Positions 11,231 to 22,459 of a stretch of 64,000 bases of DNA are shown here, piece by piece; the stretch's first letter is position 1; every line of letters starts with the position of its first letter. A program made the translations under genes and the position numbers. The stretch lies in assembly GCA_905221605.1 (NCBI GenBank), contig CAJNDS010002800.1, positions 1 through 64,000 on the forward strand. The letters are read 5' to 3'. This DNA is from Symbiodinium natans (lineage: Eukaryota; Sar; Dinophyceae; Suessiales; Symbiodiniaceae). Below the pieces are notes generated by a model, which was given only the letters and a program-made list of their open reading frames with translations, did no database searches and was not told the DNA's origin.

Positions 11231-13230
11231 GTCTGCTACACGCGCTTAAGAGATGCACGGTTGGATGCCCAACGCGCAACCCTGTCACCAATCTCACAAC
11301 TTCGGCTCTGCGCTAAGTTAATGCTGGAGAGATTGAGAGCGGCTATGTTGCCAGGTTATGCGTTGCAAGATGCGCCTCTAATGTTTACGCACCTACAAGC
11401 TTGATGTAGACCACTATACAGGCTGCACCAAGTTGCTTAGAATGTCCGGGTTTTGTAAAAGACAAGTGCATTTTTGTTTGGCCGTGGTCTCCTGGTCCAC
11501 TTCTCTCTGAAGTTGTCCTTTTCCTGGTTTGCGTGGTTAATAACGTTGTGCAATTATCTTGGCTTCTGTGCGTACGACGACAACGACAACGACCACGACA
11601 ACCCACGACGACCACGACAACCACGACAACGAAGATTACGACTAGTGACTAGTTCTACCGTCGTAGCACAATTTGACAATATTGCCCGTCTCATTACTGT
11701 GTCAGTGTCCGTTGTTCGCGATGCTTGTGGCAAACTGAGATACTAGGAATGTTATTTATAAAACAGGGAGATGAGTATTCGTACTTACAGTATCACGATG
11801 TTCAGTATGCTTTCGTAGCAAAGCAGCATTGCTGTTTGTATTCCGTCTCTTCAATATGCATCTTGAAACAAATCCTGTTGTTCTTGCTCGAGACCTTTCT
11901 GATAGTACTATGATTGCTCATTTTCGCCTTCAGCGAGCTAAGCAACGACCCACTCCTCATGCACCAAGAGACGCTAGCAGGATCCTTGGTGTTGAAGAAA
12001 TTAAGAGCAACACACATCGATATCGCGTCGACCTTAGAAGAGTGTGGCGCTTCGGCTTCTTCGTATAGGTTTGGCAATTGGGGGTCCGTATTGCGGGGTC
12101 TGTGGCCGGAGGTCGGTTTGACGAAGATGCAGAAACTCCGGCTGGGTGAGCGGCTTACGATGCTATTTTGCAGACGCTCATTCTGCTCACGTAGTATTTT
12201 GAATGTCTGACTTGGTCTTGGTTGCGATTCAACTTGAAGATTTTTGCTTGGGCCAAGATCTTGCGAATTTCATGCAGCGGCAGTTCATAAAGTGTATGGC
12301 TCGCGCGACTGTCGTTTATTTTGTTTTGCTTTATATTGTGCGGTAGTACAAAGCAAATCGTACATGTTGCTTGGCACATAGATCATAGGATGCAGTATAT
12401 AGTATGCAATTGGTCTATGGTATATGATGTATGGTAAACTCCAGAAATAGTATGTGCAGAGTAAACAAGGTCAGAAGCTCTAACCTGGCCTGCGCCTCAT
12501 TCCAGTCAGATCCGCTGCCAGGGGTGCTGTCAGTTGCTGGGTTTGGACCTTCGGCATTTTGCAGGCGAGGTCCCTTCAACGGCATTCAACGGCACTCCAA
12601 AACACCCCCGTGCGTCCAAGCTTTCAAGGAAGAGTTGGATCCATTTGGACATATGCTAAGCCTCTTACACCCTGAGCCCCGAAAGCGCTTGAGACCTCAA
12701 CTCCGAGGCTACGTAGGCGACATAAGCCATTGCCTCGTGTGGAATTCTTTGGGGCAGAAAGTCTGACAGTAGTCCTGCAAGCAACATCGGTTTCGTTGAG
12801 CTTTGGGAAAGCTCCTGGACTTCGTCCTGTTGCTGTAGGGATGCATATTTTCCTTTTTTCTGGTGAAGCTACGGGGAGTCAGACCTTCGCTCACTCCATA
12901 ATTAATTCTTTTGGAGGACTCGAATTGCGAAAAAAGTTTTTTTTAAACATGTAAGGGTGCCCGTTTTCCCTCCTAGAATGCAGAGAAGTCTCTCCTTCCC
13001 CAGGCACGCAATTTTCCGGTGAGTGGCGGCCCCTACGCGGCCCAGGCGGGTCTCGGTTCATAGGAGTGGGGTTTGTGGGATGCCCCCTACAACGAGGATC
13101 CCACGATGTCCACGCTGCGCCAACCAATAATCCTCAGCGCCCATCGAAGAGCCGTCCGTTGGCTTTCGGAGCGCACAGGTCCCCAACATAGCCTTTTCTT
13201 TTGTCTTTTGCACCCGCCCTGCATACCCAG
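11231..13230. other. No recognisable gene
   Basis: This stretch holds a CGACAA/CCACGA-type simple repeat at about 11574-11635. Frames of up to about 110 codons (for example + 12431-12766) match nothing I recognise. A + strand frame at 11914-12210 has exon-like composition, but I cannot support a gene. Confidence 0.5.
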
Positions 13231-13700
13231 TAAGTCGCAAAGCCCTAAACCACCCTGGAAGCCCTAAACCCTCAGCCCTACAAACCCAGCTCCAGGTGAA
13301 AACCCGGTGAAGACCACCGGGTCCCGAGCTATTCCGAGTTGCAAGGGTTTGCCTTCCAAGTCGGCGTGGCGGCGGGCTGCGGCTGAGGGCTTGGGGTTGG
13401 GATGGTTTAGGGCCGGGAGGTCTTATAGTTTGCAGGGTTTAGGCCTCAAGGCTTACAAGAGTTTGCCGATTTTTCTGGATTCCAGGGCAGGGTTCTTGCG
13501 CATCTAGTGAAGTCCCGTCATGATGGCGTCTCACAGGCCGGGCTTGAAGAACAGGACTTGGAGGGTTCACGAGTGTATGCTTCAGGGTTTGAGGTGCAGA
13601 GATTTTTAGGTTTCTTGGTTCCGGCTGTTGGGTGTTGGAAGTTTAGGGTAGATTTGAGGGTTCAAGGTCGAGGTTTAGGGCTTCTCTTTCAAGCATGTAC
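13231..13700. repeat. Degenerate telomere-like words
   Basis: CCCTAAA words occur at about 13243-13285 (gccctaaaccaccctgg, gccctaaaccctcag). TTTAGGG/GGGTTTAGG words then recur at about 13410-13690 on the same strand. The tract is scattered and decayed, unlike the compact block at 47446-47800. Confidence 0.5.
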
Positions 13701-14393
13701 GTCGGCTTGGAGGGCGATCACATGATGTTTCACTGGCCACCCTGAAACAGGTACACTCGTGCACTGTTCGTATCGTGTTCCAGCACAATCGGCTGCCTCA
13801 GGGTCACCTCCTTTGAGAAGAGCCTCTGACAGGTGTGTGTTTCGGGATTAGGGTGCATTGCACAGGAAGAGTTTCAACGCTCCCGAAAGTGTTGGCTACA
13901 GCAGCTCAGCGCCGCGCAGAGTTGCGACCGTTTCACGCCTCAGATCGCAGCAGTTGTACATAGGAGCAAACAAGAGCCCGTTGAATGTGCCGTCGAGGAT
14001 GAGAAAGCCGACAGAGGACATGCATTCTTGAAAAGGATCATCCGAACGGTCAAGGAGGCTACACTACTAAGGTTGGCGCAAGGTGTTAGAAGAAAGCGTC
14101 AATAGCATCGGCTGCTTCCTGACATCATAGCTCCGACTGCCTGGGCCTACGGCCGCCTGCGTGGAGTGACTGACTTTGCGCTTGAGCACCGCCAATGAGC
14201 GGGTGCTCTCTAAAACGAGCTGTGGTCAAGATGGCCAAGCATGCGCTTGTTGTGCGCCTGTGGCGCGACGCAGATCCATTAGGGGCCTTGACGGCTGAAC
14301 CCAGCTGCTCAGGCCTCGTCCGCCCGCTGAATGCACAATAGAGGACCTCCAGGAACATCGCAGTGTCTCGTGTGGTCACGCTCCTATTCTTGT
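13701..14393. other. No recognisable gene
   Basis: A 90-codon + frame at 13833-14105 ends in a basic stretch. I see no domain or repeat. Confidence 0.4.
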
Positions 14394-14650
14394 GCAGTCA
14401 TTTAGCTTTGCAGCATGCTGTCACACTCTTGTGTCATAGGCTCCAGTGTTTTTGATTTGCAGATTTGCAGCATGCAGTGACACTCCCGCGTCCTGAGCTC
14501 TGGCCCGTTTTGTCTCATATGGTCACTCTTGTGTCCAGCGTTTACACTTTGTGGCAGTCGGTCGCGCTCAAACTCCTATGTCTTGTGCAGTCATGTAGTT
14601 TGACTTTGCGGCCTGCGGTCACACTCCCGCGTCCTGGGTTCTTGCCTGTT
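14394..14650. repeat. Degenerate ~85 bp tandem repeat
   Basis: Three to four divergent copies carry the words GCAGCATGC or GCGGCCTGC, GTCACACTC, and GTGTC or GCGTCCTG at roughly 85-base spacing. The repeat lies inside the N-terminal part of the open frame 14465-15442. Confidence 0.55.
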
Positions 14651-15442
14651 CATGTGGAATGTGGCCACAAGCCCGTGTCCTGTGCTGTCTTGTGTGGCCT
14701 CGTCGGCCCCCTTCATGCCAGGTACGCAAGAGTCGAACTTCCCCCGCACCCACGAATGCAAGCGTGCAATAATTGGCATTTCGCGGCGATGCATTTGATT
14801 TTGTCGGTGGGTGCTGAGGCCTCGACCTGCTTAATGGAGTCGCAAAAGTCATCTCGTGAGCGTCTGAAGGTTAGCATGTGGAATCGCAGGTTTTGTGAGC
14901 GAGAAGACTTGCTTGAATCTGCCAGGTACGCAAGAGTCGAACTCCCCACCCCCCCTCACCCACGACTGCAAGTCTTGCCCGCTGGTGTGCTATACATATA
15001 CCAGAGTTTTGTTTTGAGGCAAAATTTGACACAAGGGGCTTTCGCTGGTGTACTACGTTCCCGTAGAATCCTTCCCTTTCGGGTTTGGGTCTGGATTGTG
15101 TTTGCGAGTCAATCCCGGGCATTTGTTAGACGCTGTTTTCCAAGCAGGCTTTACGTTCCTTCTCACATTGTCCCTTACCAGCGTGTGTTGAAGTTCTTCC
15201 GACAAATGTTCTTGGACCACAGCATTTTGTTGTCACGAGCACGCTTGGCTGCAACAGCGGCAACTGATGTTCAACTGCCAATGTGTTTGATTGAGCTGGT
15301 TCAAGTCATGCCATGTCGTGTTAAAATCCAAGAGAAATGGCTTGGATCGATTACAGCAAGAACAAAATACACGAACATGGCACAAGATGGCGGGCCACAA
15401 TGCCATGTACCAATTTTTGTTGTCGAGTTGCACTTACAATAG
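14465..15442 (+). CDS. Unassigned 325-codon open frame
   Basis: This is the longest frame between the satellite array and the retrotransposon island. Its N-terminal third is encoded by a degenerate tandem repeat. A 40-base direct repeat at about 14717-14756 and 14931-14970 puts the same short peptide (ARYARVEL) in the protein twice. I recognise no domain, and the composition (Leu, Val, Cys, Arg) looks like chance translation of a repeat. It may be non-coding. Confidence 0.15.
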   Translation: MQHAVTLPRPELWPVLSHMVTLVSSVYTLWQSVALKLLCLVQSCSLTLRPAVTLPRPGFLPVHVECGHKPVSCAVLCGLVGPLHARYARVELPPHPRMQACNNWHFAAMHLILSVGAEASTCLMESQKSSRERLKVSMWNRRFCEREDLLESARYARVELPTPPHPRLQVLPAGVLYIYQSFVLRQNLTQGAFAGVLRSRRILPFRVWVWIVFASQSRAFVRRCFPSRLYVPSHIVPYQRVLKFFRQMFLDHSILLSRARLAATAATDVQLPMCLIELVQVMPCRVKIQEKWLGSITARTKYTNMAQDGGPQCHVPIFVVELHLQ

Positions 15443-17150
15443 CAATCAATAGCACTTACAATATGGTATGAACAGCCACAGGATGGGGCGTTTATGGGCC
15501 ATCCTGTTTTCTCGCCATCCATTGCCATATATTGCCATATATCAAACAGCATATGCAAACACCGTGATCGGTGCCTCGTTGCCCCCTGCTGAAGTTGGTA
15601 GCAGCATGCCACCAACTGTGGCGGTGACATGCTTGTGGATCTGGATTGCAGGACGGGCTATCGCAGGTGCAACACGTACCTTCTCTGTGGGTAGCATGCT
15701 TGTCAGGATCCCTCTTGAACATTGTGCGCGCATCGTCTGGGAAAGGAAGCGCGTCAGGGCCACAGCAGTAAACCAATTCTGGAGACCGTGAGTAGTCTTG
15801 GGTTGAGGAAGCGGCGCGGAAACGAAGGACGAAGCGGTCTGCGGTGTGTCATATGCCGGGAGCCAGGATCACAGGCTACTCCCGCGGATAGGGAGAGTGA
15901 CGCTTTTGATGTAAAAGTGACAGTTTGATTGCTGCCATACCAGGCCAAAAGCTGTCATGGGAAGCGAGCTCCGTGTGGATCCCATGCAACACGTTTTTTC
16001 TCTGGTTGGTTCACCGTCCTTGTTGAACCTAGTTGTCCAAAGACTTGCAGGTGTGGAGGCAGGCCAAGAGCACCAAACCTGGAAGACACGCTCTCGGCAG
16101 GGGGCAGGGCCCAGTCTCGCAGTTCAGGATTTAGGAAAAGGCTGCAGACGGTTTCAGAGTTGATGTTTTTGGAGCTCTGGGTTTGGAAAATCTTGGCCGT
16201 AAGTTGCAGGTTTGGGTTTTGTGCCGAGGCCCTTACCACTACATTGGGAGTGCTCCTCGTGGTAAGGCACAGAAGGGAAGAGGGACGCTTAGGAGCTGTT
16301 AAGAATCATGGCTTAGCCGCAGCCTGGACATCGTAGCAAAGAGAGGACGAACCATGACGAACCCTGGTGGACATATGCGTCAGCCTTCTGAAGCCAAATG
16401 CCGAAATCGACATTTTGTGTGTTTGCTCGTCGCAGCCTCCTGGTTATTTGGCAGTAGGTTTCCAGGTTTGGGCCTGTGCTGCCTGCGCTTGAAGTTACGC
16501 TTGCGACACCTTCCTTGAGATATGATACTAAATTCATTCTCAAGAAGGGCCACTAAAGAGAGGCTGATCGAGAGCAAAAAAGCTCTCCTTTGCATTCGTG
16601 TGAGAGCCGTGAAAACATCTTTTTGTTGCGATGCGTTGTCTTGAACATTTCCTCGTGGGCATCCGGTTTCACAGACAAACAAAGCGTCGTTGACCTCACA
16701 CAAAATCTTCAGATCTTGCTTGGTCCCTGACACTCTGCAAGTTCTTGGTTACTGCATGCATCTGGCAAGTGAAACCAACGTCTTGTGCAAGTTGACCGTG
16801 TGGATCATGAGCTGCACGCTTACCGGAAGCAATACTTCCGCGGTGCCAAACTTTATTGCCATTGGTTTGCCAACTCCTACCTACTCCATGTCATCTACAA
16901 TGTCTTGGATGGCTGTTCGCACTTCTTCGCCTGCTCGGCATCCTGGTCCTACGTCTGCCCAGTCTACATAGCCATGCTCGTTGACGGTCGCAACATGCAA
17001 CAACTTTTGCTTCAGGCTGATGCTATCAATCCCATTCAAACAACCGTCGATTTTGATGGCCACCTTGCTTCGTTTCCTTTCAATTGCTGAACGGTTCTGC
17101 GGTCCATAACTTTGCCTCACGCATGACTTTGCTTGCTTTCTGCGTGCGAA
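15443..17150. other. No recognisable gene
   Basis: Short frames occur on both strands. Around 16785-17153 both strands are open (101 codons + and 90 codons -) with protein-like composition, but neither matches a family I know. Nothing else is notable. Confidence 0.4.
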
Positions 17151-17819
17151 CAAATTTTTGCATCTTCACAGGCGACGCAAATTGAGGGAAAACAACTGTT
17201 GACGTTGAACTGGTTCTGTAAACTTCCGTGAAACCATCGACGCCGGACGACCGTCCTTCCGGCCTGAACGGACACAGGCCCCCAAATGCACTCCGGTAGC
17301 GTCCGAAGCTGAGACAGTTTCCGACTCAGTGCTGACACGCCGCTTGCGACGCCCAGGGCGGGCAGTGAGGGCAGGGCGACGCCCCCTTGATGGACATCGT
17401 CCACGAAAAAGCGCCTTCGAACCGCGTACATGTGCCGCTCCCCAGACATGCGGCCGTGCCCACGCTCGCTGGATCGGTTCGTGCCCGGTGATGCCGCGCC
17501 CACGTACGTCGACGAAGCCACGCCCGGCCACACGCCGCCGCAGTGCGCCCCGCGCTTCCACTTCTGCAAGGCGTGTCGTGCCTGGCAGGCTGTGCCCGAC
17601 GTGGGACTGGCACACGATGGTATTGGCGTGCTGCCGACAGCGGCGCAGTTGCGTGCGCATCACGCGATGATTTTTGCAAATTGTCATGGGGCAGGAATCT
17701 GTAAGGAAAGGATCGCCCGTACCCTAAAAGGGGACGCCTCCGGGCGATCAGGCCTCGACTCGACCCGACGCGGGGTGCACCGGCGGCTTGGTTGGCGTTC
17801 ACATCGATATCTAGAGCAA
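17151..17819. other. GC-rich stretch, probably decayed retroelement
   Basis: Frames are open on both strands (for example + 17430-18104, - 17326-17802). The + frame has a Cys/His cluster (F-C-x2-C then an H-rich segment), but I cannot assign it. Its position next to an RLE-family fragment and its base composition suggest retroelement debris. Confidence 0.35.
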
Positions 17820-18331
17820 TTCACTGTGCCAAGCGAGGCAAGGGTGGCCCGAGGGTCTTCTTCCAAGGCAACCCTCAAGTGCGCTGCCAGTGCGTGTCCC
17901 CGCTCTCGCTTGCAGCGCGTACTGGAAGGGTCGCATGGCGGCGTCGAATACGTTGGCCCATTGTTGGGCAATCGTGCGGGACACGAGGCGTCGGAAGACA
18001 ATCGCAATGCCTCCAACACCCCCTATCGGTTTTTGCAAGGCTGCGAGGCGGGCCGCCATGCCAATGGCACTCCCTGTGGCAGCAGGCACCTGGGCGTGCA
18101 CTAACTGCGTGGCCGCCCCGGCCAAGAGCTCCAAAGCCTCATGGTCACCCAGCAACACCCCAAATTGTTCGGCCCAACATGCAGGAAGCGCTGGACCTTG
18201 TCGGGGATTGGAGCTCGCGGTTGTGAGGGATGCTTGACGGGGTCGTAAGCGCCGGGTAGGGGTCGTAAGCGCCGGGTACGTGGCTTCGTCACCGGGCACG
18301 AGGGCAGCGGCCATGAGGACCTGGCGAGCAC
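17820..18331 (-). pseudogene. RLE-type non-LTR reverse transcriptase fragment (A)
   Basis: Read on the minus strand, it shows the family's region before and around RT motifs 1-2: a segment ending in RLAALQKPIGGVGGIA, then FRRLVSRTIAQQ and RPFQYALQARAGT. The frame then shifts to continue as AAHLRVALEEDPRATLAS. The catalytic YLDD region and endonuclease are missing. It is a dead fragment: broken frame, no start, no C-terminus. The same motifs recur in the + strand copies at 19000-20020 and 21549-24713, so it is one family in both orientations. Confidence 0.8.
18241..18280. repeat. 19-20 bp tandem duplication
   Basis: GGTCGTAAGCGCCGGGTA occurs twice in a row inside the minus-strand RT fragment, adding to its disruption. 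Confidence 0.8.
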
Positions 18332-19000
18332 GCGAAATTTAGCCTCGTCGCACCTTAGCGCACGCGAGCTTGCGGCGGTGCGAGGCTACGTCCCCCTTCC
18401 GGTTCTTGCTGGTTGCGGCTGGCGCAGCAGCGCCTGCCACGCACCGCGGCGGAATGAGGCCGCAACCCGCTCCATTTGCCTTCCCTAGACCGCAGATGCG
18501 TGCATGCGAGGAGCGTGTGTGGCGTGAGCAAGAAAAGTTTCCCGCCGCTTGCGATCCCCATTCATCATGCTGATCGCAGGCATCGCGGAGTTCTTGTAGA
18601 ACCTGCAGGAGTAACGTCCCGCATCACGTAGGAATCCGGGGATATCCTACAGAGTTGGTATTGGCCGCCTGAACTCGTCTGGCAAACTCGGCCCAATGCC
18701 ACGCCCATGCCTTGCGCCCCCAGTCGGTCGCCGCGCGGCGGCGCGCAGCGCAGTCGCGTCGAGGTCACAGGAAGCCGCCGGCCTGATCATTCCAGCGCCT
18801 AGTATAGAGGCGGCGAGTCTGCGACGCGAGCCTGGCTTCGTTCTCGCCCGGGGCGGGTGTAGAAGGGCAATCGGCCCATCCCTCGGCTTGGAAAGTGGCT
18901 CTGGCGGCGCACTAGGCGGCACGAATCGCAGCCTGTTGGCCGAGCCTGCCAACGTGGCGGGAAGGAAAACCAACGCGCGCACACCGCGATCCAATGCTCA
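18332..19000. other. GC-rich, unresolved
   Basis: Frames are open on both strands (+ 18696-19160, - 18647-18994) with no motif I recognise. It is probably the decayed upstream part of the next RT copy. Confidence 0.35.
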
Positions 19001-20020
19001 GGGGCGCCCCCCAAACGGCGCATCAGCGTGTACAACTCTGCGTCGTGAGCGGCCCCGCCGGCTTACAATGCTAGAGGTTCCCACTTCAGAGGACCTCCGC
19101 AGGTGCTCCCGTTGTGCGACGGGCCGAAGGCTGCGAGCAAGGACGCCTCCGTCATGGTAACGTCGGCAGGGGCCTTGCCGTTGCCCGCCTCACCGCCCTG
19201 GGCGTGCGTGGCATCGCCACGTGCGACACATTCCGCCGTTTGGTCGCCAAAGCGCTCTCCAGGCGAGTGGGCCGACAAGTTCGACCACGCGACGCGACCG
19301 TTCCAGTTTGCGCTGCAGGCGCGCGTTGGAATTGACTGACGCCCTCGCAGCCCACGTGCGCGCCACCTTCGTTGTACTGGTGTCGCTGGGCCGCAGCGCG
19401 TACGACAGCATGTCACGCGCGGTGTTCCTCGGCAAACTCCGTGAGGTGTTTTATGGGGGCCCCTCCCGGCTGCTGCCGAGACATGCCGAGACGTTGCCAG
19501 GGTGAAGGGTTTGAGCAGGGGGATGCCCCCGCTCCCGCTCTTTTCGCCCTGACGGCACGGTGCTCTCCAGCAGGCAGCGGGGGGGGGGGGTTACATCCCG
19601 ACGACAGTCTTGTCGCCATCTTGGATGACCTTCATATCATCACGACGCCGTCGCGGACAAGAGCTGCACATGACGCGACAGGGCGCGCTGTTGAAAATCA
19701 GTGAAAAGTAGTGTGGCATCGCATAAAACATTGGCAAGACCCGGGCCGAAGTTGGTTCTCCCCCGCTCCGCCCGGGGTGGCTGAACTGGGTGACGACGTA
19801 GGCGACAGGCCCGATGCCCAGCACGGCGTCGTCGTCCTCGGCTCGCCTGTAGGCAGCCGAGGCTGTGCACGGAGCAGGTGCTTTTTGGCCAGCTGCCCAA
19901 GCTCCCTGACCTGTAAAGCGTCTGGCTGCTCCGCTACTCTGCGCGTCCCCTCGCGCCAGCCATGCTATTCGCCGTCGGCATTTGCGGAGTATGATGGAAT
20001 ATGCCTGTGGACATGATGAT
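19000..20020 (+). pseudogene. RLE-type non-LTR reverse transcriptase copy (B), decayed
   Basis: Motifs in family order are spread over three frames. TSEDLR is near 19086. VARLTAL, VRGIATCDTFRRLVAKALSRR follows near 19175-19265, then ATRPFQFALQARVG near 19300 in another frame. GFEQGDAPAP sits near 19507-19537 and ILDDLHI near 19617-19640 (the catalytic YxDD region, reading LDD). VVVLGSPVG is near 19830. Frameshifts and a G-run (19577-19590) break the frame. No endonuclease domain follows; copy C begins instead. Confidence 0.7.
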
Positions 20021-21270
20021 GCGATGTGGGCAACGCTGCAAACAATGCTGCAGCTCGTGCTGCAAACTCCGCACGTGATGCCGCGCCGAATCCTGAGCTC
20101 ACTGTGGTGCGACGGCGGCATATGACGTTGTCAGCCGACAGGCCATCCTTGCAGCTTTGCAGGCTTTGCCCGCGACTTACGCCCTGCTCCATTTCGCGTG
20201 GTTGTGGTATGCCCAAGGGCCCACATCTGCATGGTCAGCAGGGTCGTCCACCCACCTCATCACCCAGGCATAGGGTGGGGAGCAGGGGGACCCACTCATG
20301 CCGGCCTTCTTCTCTCTTGCCTTGGCGCCCGCCTTGCGCTCTATTCAGAGCCAACAGAGCATGTCTTTGCTTACCTGGGCAACGCCTACATCGCGCTCCT
20401 CAGCTCGTGTTGTTCACTTGTGCCGCCGTCTTCCGCACCACTGCCTTTTGGAATGCCGCCGGCATCAGTCCTCCCAATTGCAACGAGCTCGCTTCAGGCT
20501 CCGCAGTTTGGTTTGGCGATCCCTCAGCAGTGACGCTTTCGTTGCCGCCGACCTGTACCACGTGCGCATAGACGACCATTGGCGCCTCGACCTCGTAGTC
20601 GCACTGCAACTATGAGGCTGCTTTTCCTCGCGCTCCGGAGCGCGGTGCCCGCTAGCTAGACCTGGACCGCGTGCTGGACCTCGCTACTGACAAGGGTCCC
20701 AGCCTTCTGCCTCTGCGGCCCTAAGCCCTGGCATTTGTGAGCAAACGTAAACGTACTTACAAAAAACAAACAACCTTCCCAGCAGCCTCCCGGGCTGCCC
20801 TGCACAAAAAGGAAGCTTGTGACCTTCCGAGGCAGAGGCGGGAAGCGCCCTGGCGCCTATGCCGGGTGCTCGCTCGAGCCGCATTATGCAGACCTCTCAC
20901 TTGCGTCCCAAGCGATGCAGCTGTCGCAGGCAGGCCCAAATGCTAGCCGCTGCATCTGTGTCATGCCGACACATGCGGATGCCGCCATTCTTTGCAGCTG
21001 GCTGCCCGGGGCACTTCGACGCCCTGAGAGACCACCGTGCCGCTTGCGTTACATTTCGGGCCCTCGCTGCATGCACGCGCCATCCCTCTTGAGCGCGCTC
21101 TTGCGACAATTTGCCACGAAGCTGGAGCTCGGCTTATCAGGTTAGTCGGGCGTGACGGGAAGTGCCGCGACGGCTCCCAGGTACTGTACGTGATCACACA
21201 CAAAAACGTGACAGCAACCCCATCCACGCTTCAGGCGGGTCCACTAGTATGGCACCACCAGCAAACGTGA
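20021..21270 (+). pseudogene. RLE-type non-LTR reverse transcriptase copy (C), decayed
   Basis: A frame-shifted RT segment begins with NPELTVV near 20090, followed by LMPAFFSLALAPALRSIQ near 20297-20350 and then, in another frame, FAYLGNAYI near 20375-20400, where the usual YLDD has become YLGN. After a gap, an endonuclease-side fragment reads FDALRDHRAAC (zinc His/Cys) near 21018-21050 and PLERALATICHEAGARL near 21085-21135. The catalytic Asp is lost and the frame is broken. Copy C is separate from B because RT motifs that B already contains reappear here. Confidence 0.7.
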
Positions 21271-21389
21271 GTGAGGTGCAGCACTTAGGTCACAGCTTCT
21301 AGTGTTGAGAAATGATGCTTTTCTGCTCCCCCCGATGCGCCTCTAACAACATCCAGTCATTTCTGCCAAGAAGGTTGAGACTTCTCGGG

Positions 21390-21548
21390 ACGGGTCGGCG
21401 ATGCGCGGATGTACGCATCGTCAAGGTACGCGAGGGCGTGCTCCCCGGGTCGGAGATCAGCCTGCAGGTCTCTGAGCGCGGGGCCGAAGCCTAGGGAGAA
21501 CATGGCTGGCATCAGAGGGTCGCCTTGTTCCCCACCTTCGGCCTGGGC
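21390..21548 (-). pseudogene. RLE-type reverse transcriptase fragment (D)
   Basis: On the minus strand it encodes the segment from GGEQGDP through LRDLQADLRPGEHALAYLDDAYI, nearly identical to 23080-23200 on the plus strand. The match to that copy stops exactly at 21548, and the spliced-leader sequence starts at 21549. Confidence 0.75.
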
Positions 21549-21584
21549 CCGTAGCCATTTTGGCTCAAGATATTTTGGCTCAAG
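21549..21584 (+). other. Dinoflagellate spliced leader plus relict leader
   Basis: Positions 21549-21569 match 21 of the 22 bases of the dinoflagellate trans-spliced leader (core GTAGCCATTTTGGCTCAAG). They are followed directly by a truncated second copy, ATTTTGGCTCAAG, at 21572-21584. A full leader in front of a shortened leader is the known signature of mature trans-spliced mRNA that was reverse-transcribed back into the genome and then trans-spliced again. It identifies the organism and dates copy E as an mRNA-derived insertion. Confidence 0.9.
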
Positions 21585-21740
21585 CTACGGTGGTTCAGTT
21601 ACCGTCTCAAGTTTCTCATGGGCACTTAGTCTTTTCCTTGCCCCACACGGCTGCTTCGGCCCGTTTTGAGAATCCCTAGCCTTCCCGGTCATTCTGCACT
21701 ATTGGGTACGGCACCCCAGTATATATAAAACCGTTGCGGT

Positions 21741-21826
21741 GAGCATCCGGTACCTGCTTCGGGACTGTCTGGCTCTGCCTTGAGAGCATCCAGTACCCCG
21801 AAGTCCAGACTGTCCGGCTCTGCTCA
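21741..21826. repeat. ~43 bp tandem duplication in leader region of copy E
   Basis: GAGCATCCGGTACC... and GAGCATCCAGTACC... are two diverged direct copies. They lie between the spliced leader and the first RT-family peptide, just after a TATA-like run at 21719-21731. Confidence 0.65.
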
Positions 21827-22308
21827 GCCAGCCTCCCACTCCTCTCCGCCCCCCCCGCCGGCCCCCCATGGGCCACAGGTGAAACCGGCCCGGCACTTTT
21901 GCAAGGGCAGCTTCGGGAGGCGCTTCACTGCTCGCTCCGGCTCATTCGAGAGGTCGCCGGTCCCGCCCCCACACCTGACACGCTGGCCTCAGACGCCGTG
22001 CAGCGCGCGTGGAAGCTGTGGCTGTTCCTCCCGAGGATGCTCTTATTTCGGCCCGGCCAGTGCCCCAAAATCCCCAAGGCCCAGTTGCTTCCTCGCTTCA
22101 CTTCCTTCTTTTGGGGGGAATGGGCCCCACTTCTGCGCGACGCCCAGCGCCTGGCTTCGGTATCCGCGTCCCGGGACCCGCATGCAGACCCCACGCCACA
22201 ACAACGTGCTGACCGCGCGGTGCAGCTCGCACATCTCGGGGAGCTCTCGGCCGCGCGGCAGGCGCTTACGGCCGAGCCCTTGGCGCCCGCCAACGACGCC
22301 ACCCTCCA

Positions 22309-22459
22309 CTTGAAGGTTCATGGTACTTACTAAGCAACTATAACTGTACTTATAACCCCACTTATAATACCCCTAAAGAGCCTTATCGGGGTTATCCCAA
22401 TTATAAGTAGCGTTATAAGTACAGTTATAATTGGTTAGTAAGTACCATGAACCTTCAAG
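22309..22459. mobile_element. MITE-like 151 bp inverted-repeat insertion
   Basis: The ends are inverted copies, starting CTTGAAGGTTCATGGTACTT and ending with its complement. The arms are about 60 bp with AT-rich interiors (TATAACTGTACTTATAA and its complement). It interrupts the RT copy between peptides NDATLHL and the following TDPARRPP-type segment. There is no coding capacity. I cannot fix the target-site duplication, because the outermost CTTGAAG/CTTCAAG may be part of the repeat. Confidence 0.85.

Noticed and set aside
21719-21731. TATA-box-like run as promoter of copy E
   Set aside because: Dinoflagellate genes generally lack TATA boxes, and the run lies downstream of the spliced leader, inside the transcribed part.
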